Assembly (NCBI GenBank): GCA_027658995.1
Contig: JAQDQK010000002.1
Location: 1 to 64,000, forward strand
Direction of reading: 5' to 3'
Length of the DNA: 64,000 nt
DNA from: Propionibacteriaceae bacterium AM104-82
GTDB taxonomy: Bacteria > Actinomycetota > Actinomycetes > Propionibacteriales > Propionibacteriaceae
Shown: one piece after another, positions 8,848-16,240 of the stretch
Layout of the letters: each line of letters opens with the position of its first letter
Numbering within the stretch: position 1 is the first letter of the stretch
Notes under the pieces: generated by a model
Database searches by the model: none
Told to the model about the DNA's origin: nothing
What the model saw: only the letters and a program-made list of their open reading frames with translations
Made by a program: the position numbers and the translations under genes

Positions 8848-11800
8848 CAGTACTGCACCTCCTGGGAGCGGCGGCGAACCGTCGAGACGATGTCCCGCTG
8901 CACGCCGGTGGGGCCGATGTAGTTGAACGCGTAGGCCTGGTGGGCGTAGCCGCCGATCAGGTGGGTTGCCTTGAGCAGGATCCGGGTCACCGAGTTGTGG
9001 ATGCCGCCGCGGCGGCCGGTGGCCTCCGACTTGGGCATGTCGATGGTGCGTTCCTGCGCGTGTTGCACGTAGCAGATGCCGTCGGGCAGCTTCGGGGTGA
9101 CGACGGCGCGGGCGACGAACACGCCGTTGGCATTGGTCAGCTCGATCCAGTCGTTGTCTGCCACCCCGATCGACTTGGCGTCGGCGACGCTCAGCCAGGC
9201 CTGCGGCCCGCCGCGTCCGAGCGACAGCATGAACAGGTTGTCCTGGTATTCGGAGTGGATCGACCACTTGTTGTGGACGGTCAGGTACCTGAGCGTGATC
9301 GCCTTCTCGCCGTTGGGCCCGAGCTCGGGCTCGCCGTAGGCGGCCGACATGTCGAGCGGCGGACGGTACGTCGGCAGGTTCTCCCCCGCGTCCGTCATCC
9401 AGTCGTGGTCGAGGAAGAAGTGCATCCGTCCCGAGAGCGTGTGCCACGGCTTGAGCCGCTCGGTGTTGATCGTGAAGGCGGCATAGCGCCGCCCGCCGGT
9501 CTCCGATCCCGACCACTCCGGGGAGGTGATCACCGGCTGGGGCGCGGCCTGCGTCTGCGCGAAGGTGATCAGCTTCTCCTCCGAGCCGAGCGACAGGTCG
9601 ACCAGGTCGCGGCCGGTCTTCCTCTCGAGGGTGCGGAAGCCCTGGGTCGCCAGCTCACCGTTGGTGGTGCCGGAGAACGTCAGGATCGCCTCGGCCAGCC
9701 GCGCGTCGGTGTTGATCGCCGGGCGGCCCTCCGCGGGCCCCGACGGGTAGACGCCGTGCAGCTTGGCCAACCGGTCGACCTGGTGGCTCACGTCGTAGGT
9801 GATGTTCTTGACGGTGAAGCCCAGCTTGTCCGCGAGCGGCCCGACGGTGGCGAGCTTGTCTGCGATCGCCGTGTAGTCGCGCTCCACGACCGCGAGCACC
9901 GGCAGGTTCCTGCCCGGAACCGCGGGCACGTCGGTGCCCCGCCAGTCGGGGACGTGCCCGCCAGGCTGCGCGAGCTGGCCGGGGGTGTCGTGCTGCATCG
10001 GCACGGCCACGATGTCCTTGCGGGTGTCGAGCCGCCCCTTGGCCAGTTCGGAGAGCTTGTGCGCGAGCTCGGTGAACACGTCGTAGTCGGTGCGGGTCTC
10101 CCACGGCGGGTCGATCGCCGGGGTGAACGCGTGCACGTAGGGGTGCATGTCGGTGGAGCTGATGTCGTGCTTCTCGTACCACGTCGCCGCCGGGAGCACG
10201 ATGTCGCTGAGCAGCGTCGAGCTCGTCATCCTGAAGTCGGCGGTGATGAGCAGGTCGAGCTTGCCCTCCGGCGCCTCCTCGTGCCACTTCACGTCGCGCG
10301 GCCGGTCGGTGCCGTGCCCGTTGGCCATCACGTTGTTGTGGGTGCCGAGCAGGTGCTTGTTGAAGTACTCGGCGCCCTTCGCGGAGGAGCCGAACAGGTT
10401 CGAGCGCCACAGGATCATGGTGCGCGGCCAGTTCTCGGGCGCGTCGATGTCCTCGACGGCGCTCTTCAGCTCGCCCGCCTTCAGCTTGGCCGCGACATAG
10501 GCCTGCGGCGACTCGTACTCGCCGCGTTCGACGGCGGCGGTTGCCTCGTCTGCGAGGTCGAGCGGGTTGACGCCGAACTGCGGGTAGAAGGGCATCCAGC
10601 CGAGCCGGTGCGCGAGCGCCATCGAGTCGGCGGTGTGCATGCCGTCGAGCGATCCGGTCGACAGGGGCGACTTGATCCGGTCGGCCGAGAAGCCGTCGGT
10701 GCGCCACTGGTCGGTATGCATGTACCAGTAGCCGGTGCCGATCATGGTGCGCGGCGGGCGCGACCAGTCCAGGGCGTTGGCCATGTTGAACCAGCCCGTC
10801 ATGGGCCGGCACTTCTCCTGGCCGACGTAGTGCGCCCAGCCGCCGCCGTTCTTGCCGATGCAGCCGGTCATCATGAGCAGCGCGATGATCGCACGGTAGG
10901 TGACGTCCGCGTGGAACCAGTGGCAGATGCCTGCTCCGATGATGATCATCGTGCGGCCCTTCGACTCCTCGGAGTTGGAGGCGAACTCGCGGGCGGTACG
11001 GATGCACGCCTCGGCGGGCACCGAGGTGATCTCGGCCTGCCATGCAGGCGTGTAGGGCGACGTCGCGTCGTCATAGTCCCGTGCCCAGACGCCGGGGAGG
11101 CCGTCGCGACCGACGCCGTACTGGGCGAGCATCAGGTCGAACACCGTGGTGACGAGCTTCCCGTCGACCGTGCGTGCAGGCACGCCGCGGTTGATGACGG
11201 AGCCCTCGCCACGCGGGTCCTCGAAGCACGGCAGCGCGATCTCGACGGGCTGGCTGCCCTCCTCGCCGAGGAGGGTCAGGGCCGGGTCGATCTCGCCGAG
11301 TTCGAGGTTCCACTTGCCCTCGTCGCGCTCGTCGTAGCGGAAGCCCATCGAGCCGTTCGGGACGGCGGGGGCCGAGGTGGCCCTGTCCCACATCACCGTC
11401 TTGAACGCATCGTCGGTCTCGGAGCGGTAGGTGCTGAGGTCCTCGGCGGTGAGGAACTTGCCCGGCACCAGGCCCTTGCCTTCGGGGTGCTCCACGAGGG
11501 TGATGAGCATGCCGAGGTCGGTGTACTGCTTGACGTAGTCGGAGAAGTAGTCGACCTGCCGGTCGACGAAGTTCTCCTTGAGGATGACGTGGCCCATCGC
11601 CATCGCGAGCGCGGCGTCGGTGCCCGCCTGCGCAGGCAGCCACTCGTCGGCGAACTTGACGTTGTCGGCGTAGTCGGGGCTGACGGTGACGACCTTGGTG
11701 CCGCGGTAGCGGACCTCCGCCATCCAGTGCGCGTCGGGGGTGCGGGTGACGGGGACGTTGGAGCCCCACATCATCAGGTAGGTGGCGTCCCACCAGTCGC

Positions 11801-12557
11801 CCGACTCCGGCACGTCGGTCTGGTCGCCGAAGACCTGCGGGCTCGCGACGGGCAGGTCGGCGTACCAGTCGTAGAAGCTGGTCATCGCGCCGCCGATGAG
11901 GTGGGTGAAGCGGGTGCCGATGGCGTGGCTCACCATGCTCATGGCGGGGATCGGCGAGAAGGACACGCAGCGGTCGGGTCCGTAGAACTTGATGGTGTTC
12001 ACGTACGACGCCGCGGCGATCTCCATCGCCTCGTCCCACGAGATGCGCACCAGGCCGCCCTTGCCGCGGGCCTGCTGGTAGCGGCGCCGCTTGACGGGGT
12101 CGGTGGTGATCTCGCGGAACGCCTCGACCGGGTCACCGAGACGCTTCTTGGCCTCGCGGTACATCTCGATCAGCACGCCACGGCCGTACGGGTAGCGCAC
12201 CCGGGTCGGCGAGTAGGTGTACCAGGAGAAGGCCGCGCCGCGGGGGCAGCCGCGGGGCTCATACTCGGGCCGGTCGGGGCCGGTCGTCGGGTAGTCGGTC
12301 TGCTGCGACTCCCACGTGATGATGCCGTCCTTGACGTAGACCTTCCACGAGCAGGAGCCCGTGCAGTTCACGCCGTGGGTGGAGCGGACCACCTTGTCGT
12401 GGCTCCACCTGTCACGGTAGAAGACGTCGCCTGCGCGGCCGCCCTCACGGAAGACGGCGCGGCCGTCATCGGTCTCGTCCCACTTCGTGAAGAAGCGGCC
12501 GAGCTTCAGCAAGGCGTCTGACGCCGGCCCGTCGATGCGCGCGGTATCTGAACTCAT
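8847..12557 (-). CDS. narG: Respiratory nitrate reductase alpha subunit NarG
   Basis: Catalytic molybdenum-bis-MGD subunit that reduces nitrate to nitrite on the cytosolic side of the membrane. The 1236-residue length is normal. FS0 cluster ligands are H61, C65, C69 and C104 (HGVNCTGSC and EPRGCPRG); the molybdenum ligand is D230 in SFYDWYADLP. The C-terminal MGD-binding region is intact through SRRSQEVQY-type ending. There is no twin-arginine signal, as expected for the inward-facing enzyme. The ATG at 12557 has no recognisable Shine-Dalgarno; the short AT-rich leader is described separately. narH follows with a one-base overlap. Confidence 0.97.
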   Translation of the reverse strand: MSSDTARIDGPASDALLKLGRFFTKWDETDDGRAVFREGGRAGDVFYRDRWSHDKVVRSTHGVNCTGSCSWKVYVKDGIITWESQQTDYPTTGPDRPEYEPRGCPRGAAFSWYTYSPTRVRYPYGRGVLIEMYREAKKRLGDPVEAFREITTDPVKRRRYQQARGKGGLVRISWDEAMEIAAASYVNTIKFYGPDRCVSFSPIPAMSMVSHAIGTRFTHLIGGAMTSFYDWYADLPVASPQVFGDQTDVPESGDWWDATYLMMWGSNVPVTRTPDAHWMAEVRYRGTKVVTVSPDYADNVKFADEWLPAQAGTDAALAMAMGHVILKENFVDRQVDYFSDYVKQYTDLGMLITLVEHPEGKGLVPGKFLTAEDLSTYRSETDDAFKTVMWDRATSAPAVPNGSMGFRYDERDEGKWNLELGEIDPALTLLGEEGSQPVEIALPCFEDPRGEGSVINRGVPARTVDGKLVTTVFDLMLAQYGVGRDGLPGVWARDYDDATSPYTPAWQAEITSVPAEACIRTAREFASNSEESKGRTMIIIGAGICHWFHADVTYRAIIALLMMTGCIGKNGGGWAHYVGQEKCRPMTGWFNMANALDWSRPPRTMIGTGYWYMHTDQWRTDGFSADRIKSPLSTGSLDGMHTADSMALAHRLGWMPFYPQFGVNPLDLADEATAAVERGEYESPQAYVAAKLKAGELKSAVEDIDAPENWPRTMILWRSNLFGSSAKGAEYFNKHLLGTHNNVMANGHGTDRPRDVKWHEEAPEGKLDLLITADFRMTSSTLLSDIVLPAATWYEKHDISSTDMHPYVHAFTPAIDPPWETRTDYDVFTELAHKLSELAKGRLDTRKDIVAVPMQHDTPGQLAQPGGHVPDWRGTDVPAVPGRNLPVLAVVERDYTAIADKLATVGPLADKLGFTVKNITYDVSHQVDRLAKLHGVYPSGPAEGRPAINTDARLAEAILTFSGTTNGELATQGFRTLERKTGRDLVDLSLGSEEKLITFAQTQAAPQPVITSPEWSGSETGGRRYAAFTINTERLKPWHTLSGRMHFFLDHDWMTDAGENLPTYRPPLDMSAAYGEPELGPNGEKAITLRYLTVHNKWSIHSEYQDNLFMLSLGRGGPQAWLSVADAKSIGVADNDWIELTNANGVFVARAVVTPKLPDGICYVQHAQERTIDMPKSEATGRRGGIHNSVTRILLKATHLIGGYAHQAYAFNYIGPTGVQRDIVSTVRRRSQEVQY

Positions 12558-12625
12558 GGGATGAGTTTTTCAGATCTACTACGGTTTGTCAGATTTAATT
12601 GAATTTATCATCACCCGAAGGGCTA
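12558..12625 (-). promoter_or_regulatory. AT-rich narG leader, candidate promoter or regulator site
   Basis: The 68 bases between mobA and narG are strikingly AT-rich against the surrounding GC-rich sequence. Read on the minus strand they contain ATCTGA twice, 20 bases apart, and CTGACA as a possible -35. I see no good -10, no FNR-type palindrome and no Shine-Dalgarno before narG. An internal promoter that would let narGHJI respond to anaerobiosis or nitrate separately from moaA is a reasonable guess, not shown. Confidence 0.35.
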
Positions 12626-13213
12626 TCAGGGCTGGTCAGCACCGGGTTCCGGGAGGCGCAGTCCGGCGCTTTTTGCCTGCTCAGGGGTGTCCACGTCGCC
12701 CGTGACGCCCTTCTCTGCGGGGACCAGGATCAGGTCGAGGACCCGGAACGTGCGGTGCACAGAGCGGTCCCTGGTCTCGCCGGCGAGCGCCCGTCGAAGC
12801 GCCGGGAGCCGGTACCTGCCCGCCAGGTACTGCGGCCAGCCCTCGCGGTCGATCAGGGCGACCCCGTCGCCATCGATGTCGCGGGCGCGCAGCAGGTCGA
12901 CGACCTCGGCCGGGGCGAGCAGGTCGCCCGCCAGGAGGTACACCTCGCCGTCGTCGGCGACGATGGCGGCAAGGGCCGCCGCGATGCCCGCGACCGGACC
13001 GCCGAAGGGCGGGTCCTCCAGGACGAAGCTGACGCCGTCACGGGCCACATCGGCGCGTTCCGGGGACGAGACGATCACCCGGTCGGCGACCGCGAGCAGC
13101 GCGTCCACCGCACGGGAACCGAGCGATGCGTCGCCGTCGAGGAGCCGGAGCTTGTCCGTCCCCATCCGCGAGGAGCGGCCGCCGCCAAGCAGCACGCCCC
13201 ACGTCTCAGGCAC
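12626..13213 (-). CDS. mobA: MobA-like NTP transferase (molybdenum cofactor guanylyltransferase)
   Basis: Predicted to join GMP to molybdopterin, making the MGD form that NarG needs. The 195-residue Rossmann-type protein starts with the nucleotide-binding loop LLGGGRSSRMGTDKLRL, a close match to the MobA consensus LAGGxSxRMGxDK, and has PPFGGPVAGIAAAL in the middle. The metal-binding region reads LLAGDLLAP, less canonical than the usual GDMP-like motif. I choose GTG 13213 (VPETWGVLLGG) because homology begins at that point; it follows the moaD stop by seven bases. The position between moaD and narG supports the MobA reading over other NTP transferases such as MocA. Confidence 0.82.
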   Translation of the reverse strand: MPETWGVLLGGGRSSRMGTDKLRLLDGDASLGSRAVDALLAVADRVIVSSPERADVARDGVSFVLEDPPFGGPVAGIAAALAAIVADDGEVYLLAGDLLAPAEVVDLLRARDIDGDGVALIDREGWPQYLAGRYRLPALRRALAGETRDRSVHRTFRVLDLILVPAEKGVTGDVDTPEQAKSAGLRLPEPGADQP

Positions 13214-13220
13214 GCTGGGC

Positions 13221-13460
13221 CTAGCCGCCCGCGAAGGGTGGCAGCACGTCGACGCGCTGCACCCGGTCGAGCGGGGCCGAGAGGTCGCCGACCCGGGCGC
13301 CGTCGGCGAGCAGCGAACTGACGCCGAGCACCTGCCCGAGCCGCTCGTTACCCTCGGCGAGCAGTGCGACGAGCGTCTCGCCCGTGAGGCCCGCTCCGCC
13401 CACCTCGCGCTCGTCGACGCCCGCGGCCTCGGCCGCTCCAGCAAAGAACCTGACCTGCAC
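13221..13460 (-). CDS. moaD: Molybdopterin synthase sulfur carrier MoaD
   Basis: Small ubiquitin-fold protein whose C-terminal glycine is adenylated by the MoeB-like enzyme, thiocarboxylated and used by MoaE. The 79-residue product begins VQVRFFAGAAEAAG, the standard first strand, and ends PPFAGG with the essential double glycine. GTG 13460 is preceded by AAGGAG at about seven bases, while the GTG two codons earlier lies too close to that site. The separation from moaE by the nar genes is unusual but the strand and block are shared. Confidence 0.9.
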   Translation of the reverse strand: MQVRFFAGAAEAAGVDEREVGGAGLTGETLVALLAEGNERLGQVLGVSSLLADGARVGDLSAPLDRVQRVDVLPPFAGG

Positions 13461-13481
13461 GCCCACTCCTTCGTTGAATGC

Positions 13482-13501
13482 CCCGGGGCGGGTGCCCCGG
13501 G
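13482..13501 (-). other. GC-rich hairpin between moaA and moaD
   Basis: Perfect 8-base stem CCCGGGGC/GCCCCGGG with a four-base loop lies in the 50-base gap between moaA and moaD. No T-tract follows on either strand, so it is not a textbook terminator. It could dampen read-through from moaA into the rest of the block, stabilise the moaA message, or shield the moaD ribosome site. Confidence 0.5.
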
Positions 13502-13510
13502 AGGTTGTCG

Positions 13511-14530
13511 TCAGCCGCCGATCGCGCTCATGGTGCGCTCGGGCTGCACAAATCCGGCCTCGTTGATCCCGTGGGCCTTCGCCTTGCCGCGATGGGCCCC
13601 CGTCCACGCCTCGACGAGGTCGTCGTCGGTTCCGCCGCCGCGCAGGATCGAGCGAAGGTCGGTCTCGCGCTGCGAGAAGAGGCAGGTGCGGACCTGCCCG
13701 TCGGAGGTGATCCGCGTCCGGTCGCAGGCGCCACAGAATGGATTGGTGACCGATGCGATCACCCCAAGGCGACCGCCCGGCTGTCGCTGGTCCGGCGCGA
13801 CCCCCCAGAGTTCGGCCGGCGCAGAGCCGCGCGGCTCGTCGAGGGGGTGAAGCCGGAAGCGCGTCTCAAGCGCGGCGAGGATCTCGGCAGCGGTCACCAT
13901 GTCGCCACGCTCCCACTCCCCCTTCGGCCCGAGCGGCATCTGCTCGATGAAGCGCAACTGGTAGCCGCGCTCGAGGCAGAACTGCGCGAGGGGGACGATG
14001 TCGTCCTCGTTGACGCCGCGCATGATGACGGCGTTGATCTTCAGCGGTGTGAGGCCGACCCGCTCGACGGCGTCGATGCTGGTGAGCACGTCGTGGAACC
14101 GGTCGCGGCGGGTCAGGCGGGCGTAGCGCTGTGGGTCGAGCGAGTCGAGTGACAGGTTGACCCGGTCGAGGCCAGCGGCGGCGAGCGCGTCGATCTTCTT
14201 GTCAAGGCCCAACCCGTTGGTGGTGAGCGCCAGTTCGGGTCGCCCCTCCGCTCCCCTGAGCGCCGCGGCGCCCGCGACGATCCGGTCGAGGTGAGGGCGC
14301 AGCAGCGGCTCGCCTCCGGTGAACCTGATCCGGGTGATGCCGAGCCGCTCGACCGCGACCCGCATCACGCGGATGACTTCGTCGTCGGTGAGCGTCTCAT
14401 CGGTGGGGAGCCAGGCGAGGCCCTCGGCGGGCATGCAGTACGTGCAGCGCAGGTTGCAGCGATCGGTCAGGGAAACGCGCAAGTCACGCGCCACTCTGCC
14501 GAAAGTATCAACCAATTGGCTAAACTGCAT
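13511..14530 (-). CDS. moaA: GTP 3',8-cyclase MoaA (radical SAM)
   Basis: First enzyme of molybdenum cofactor synthesis, converting GTP to 3',8-cyclo-GTP with two iron-sulfur clusters. The 339-residue protein has the radical SAM triad C25, C29, C32 in TDRCNLRCTYCMP, the GGEPLLR motif, the TTNGLGL segment, and the second cluster ligands in FCGACDRTR and RTCLF. It ends SAIGG, the C-terminal double glycine required for activity. ATG 14530 opens the moa-nar block. No Shine-Dalgarno is visible; TAGGGT lies six bases before the ATG, suggesting a leaderless transcript. It faces the winged-helix regulator across 62 bases. Confidence 0.96.
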   Translation of the reverse strand: MQFSQLVDTFGRVARDLRVSLTDRCNLRCTYCMPAEGLAWLPTDETLTDDEVIRVMRVAVERLGITRIRFTGGEPLLRPHLDRIVAGAAALRGAEGRPELALTTNGLGLDKKIDALAAAGLDRVNLSLDSLDPQRYARLTRRDRFHDVLTSIDAVERVGLTPLKINAVIMRGVNEDDIVPLAQFCLERGYQLRFIEQMPLGPKGEWERGDMVTAAEILAALETRFRLHPLDEPRGSAPAELWGVAPDQRQPGGRLGVIASVTNPFCGACDRTRITSDGQVRTCLFSQRETDLRSILRGGGTDDDLVEAWTGAHRGKAKAHGINEAGFVQPERTMSAIGG

Positions 14531-14536
14531 GGTTCA

Positions 14537-14564
14537 ACCCTACCGTGGGCTTGGCCGACCCACG
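14537..14564 (-). promoter_or_regulatory. Candidate moaA leaderless promoter with overlapping inverted repeat
   Basis: On the minus strand TAGGGT (14542-14537) stands six bases before the moaA ATG, the spacing typical of actinobacterial leaderless genes. Just upstream lies the inverted repeat CGTGGG (14544-14549), nine-base spacer, CCCACG (14559-14564), 21 bases in total, in the gap shared with the divergent regulator gene. A dimeric winged-helix protein bound there would cover the moaA promoter. The link to that regulator is inference. Confidence 0.5.
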
Positions 14565-14592
14565 ATCTGACGACGAGAAGGCCGGTGCCACA

Positions 14593-15258
14593 ATGACAGA
14601 CATGATCAGCACTCCACACGGACTGGGCCCGACTCGGGCGCGTGTGCTTGCCTTCCTCCAGTCGGCCTCCGATCCCGTCTCCGTCATCGACGTCGCGAAC
14701 GAGTTGGGGCTGCACAAGAACTCGGCGCGGTTCCATCTGGACGCGCTCGTCGAGGCGGGCTACGTCGAACGGGCCGTCAACGCAACCGGCAGCCAGGGCC
14801 GGCCCCCGCTGGTGTTCACCGCCACGAGCGAGGCACCCAGCATCAGCAACCTGCACCTGACCGAACTGGTCCAGGTGCTCATCTCGAGCTTTGTCCAGCC
14901 GACTCCGGCCGCCTTCGACCTGGCCGAGAAGGCCGGGCGGACGTGGGGCGCGGGCGTCGCCGCGCAGGAGGACCAGTCGGGCGTCGCCCTGAACGACCTC
15001 GCGACACACCTCGGCGAGCGGGGCTTCGGGACGATCCTCGACGACGAGACCGTCACCTTCACCCGCTGCCCCTTCCGCGCGACGATCGCGCCGGAGCAGT
15101 TGCCGCTGGTGTGCGCCATGCACCGCGGCTTCCTCGACGGCTTCCTCGATGAGAGCGGCACCGACCTGGTGACGGGCGAACTGACCATCGGACCGCGGAT
15201 CTGCACCGCGACCTTCGAGGAGCAGGGCGCGGTCGCCGCGCACAGTTCCATCGCCTGA
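14593..15258 (+). CDS. Winged-helix regulator with conserved cysteines, divergent from moaA
   Basis: Predicted transcription regulator of 221 residues. Residues 12-75 form an ArsR/MarR-like winged helix: RARVLAFLQSASDP, then VIDVANELGLHKNSARFHLDALVEAGYVER as recognition helix and wing. The C-terminal part has C159 (TRCPF), C174 and H177 (LVCAMH) and C204 (RICTATF), a layout resembling SufR-type regulators that hold an iron-sulfur cluster. By position it is the obvious candidate to control the moa-nar block, perhaps sensing oxygen or nitric oxide; both points are inference. I use ATG 14593; an in-frame GTG at 14545 would leave only 14 bases between the divergent genes. A strong terminator follows. 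Confidence 0.75.
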   Translation: MTDMISTPHGLGPTRARVLAFLQSASDPVSVIDVANELGLHKNSARFHLDALVEAGYVERAVNATGSQGRPPLVFTATSEAPSISNLHLTELVQVLISSFVQPTPAAFDLAEKAGRTWGAGVAAQEDQSGVALNDLATHLGERGFGTILDDETVTFTRCPFRATIAPEQLPLVCAMHRGFLDGFLDESGTDLVTGELTIGPRICTATFEEQGAVAAHSSIA

Positions 15259-15300
15259 TCCCCCGGCCACCATCCGGGGCGAACGCACCACAGACGCAGA

Positions 15301-15332
15301 CGACGGCCCGGACCTTTCGGTCCGGGCCGTCG
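15301..15332. terminator. Bidirectional terminator between the regulator and malG
   Basis: Perfect 14-base stem (CGACGGCCCGGACC paired with GGTCCGGGCCGTCG) with a TTTC loop, placed in the 91-base gap between convergent genes. No long T-tract, which is usual for strong GC-rich actinobacterial terminators. Confidence 0.85.
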
Positions 15333-15349
15333 CATCAGAGTTCCAGGGC

Positions 15350-16240
15350 TCAGCCCTTCACGCCGCCAGCGGTGAGGCCGGAGACGATGTACTTCTGCAG
15401 GTACATGAACAGCAGGATGATCGGGATGGCCGCGACCACCGCGCCCGCCGCGAACAGCGCCCACGGTGCGTTGCGCTCGTCGGAGCCCCACACGTACAGG
15501 CCGACCGCGAGGGTGTAGTTCTCGGGGCGGGCAAGGACGATCTTGGCGAGGATGAACTCGCCGTAGGAGCCCACGAAGCTGAGCAGGCCCACGACCGCGA
15601 GGATCGGGGTGACCAGCCGCATGATGATGCCCCAGAAGATCTGGGCGTGCGTCGCTCCGTCGATCCGGGCAGCCTCGTCGATCTCCATCGGGATCGTGTT
15701 GAAGAAGCCGTACATCAGGAACGTGTTGGCGCCCAGCGCGCCACCGAGGTAGACGCTGATCAGCGTCAGGTTCGACCCGATCCCCAGGAACGGGAAGATC
15801 TTGCCGAGCGTCAGAACCAGCAGGAAGATCGCCACGAAGGCGAGCATCTGCGGGAACATCTGGATGATCAGCAGCGCGGTCAGGCCGCCGCGGCGGCCCT
15901 TGAAGCGGAACCGGCTGAACGCGTAGGCGGCGGCTGCGCCCATCACGACGGTGCCGATCGCGGTGACCGAGCTGACGATGAACGAGTTGAGCATCCACTT
16001 CGGGAAGTCGCTCGCCATCAGGTCCGCGTAATGCTTGCCGGTGAACGCGCTGAACAGCTTCACCGAGCCGGTGAGGGTGCCGTTCGGGTTGAGCGAGGCG
16101 GACAGCACGTAGAGCAGCGGGAACACGCAGTAGATGATCATCAGGATCGCGAAGACGTGCTTCCAGCCGACCTGCGCCCACCAGCGGCCGCCCCTGAGGC
16201 GGACGTCGTTTTCGCCGTTTGCGAGCTTCTTCATGGCCAT
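15350..16240 (-). CDS. malG: Maltose/maltodextrin ABC transporter permease MalG
   Basis: Second membrane subunit of a sugar importer of the MalFG type. The 296-residue protein has six predicted helices and the ATPase-docking EAA loop, here MEIDEAARIDGATHAQIFW with the downstream RLVTP turn. It ends LTAGGVKG, the typical MalG tail that reaches toward the substrate channel. The ATG at 16240 is favoured: GAGGAG lies eight bases upstream, while GTG 16243 is only five bases from it. Start and malF stop overlap. No ATPase gene lies in this cluster, so a shared MsiK-like protein elsewhere must power it. Confidence 0.92.
   Translation of the reverse strand: MAMKKLANGENDVRLRGGRWWAQVGWKHVFAILMIIYCVFPLLYVLSASLNPNGTLTGSVKLFSAFTGKHYADLMASDFPKWMLNSFIVSSVTAIGTVVMGAAAAYAFSRFRFKGRRGGLTALLIIQMFPQMLAFVAIFLLVLTLGKIFPFLGIGSNLTLISVYLGGALGANTFLMYGFFNTIPMEIDEAARIDGATHAQIFWGIIMRLVTPILAVVGLLSFVGSYGEFILAKIVLARPENYTLAVGLYVWGSDERNAPWALFAAGAVVAAIPIILLFMYLQKYIVSGLTAGGVKG

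Noticed and set aside
8940..12521. Long plus-strand open frame (about 1190 codons) opposite narG
   Set aside because: Antisense to a fully canonical narG; composition is Val/Gly/Arg/Asp-rich as expected from a mirror of high-GC coding sequence, with no known motifs.
13482..13501. Intrinsic terminator ending moaA transcription
   Set aside because: The hairpin lacks a T-tract and the next genes are needed for the same pathway; kept only as an unexplained hairpin.
14531..14592. Molybdenum cofactor riboswitch before moaA
   Set aside because: Only 62 bases are available between divergent genes, and the likely leaderless start leaves no leader RNA to fold.
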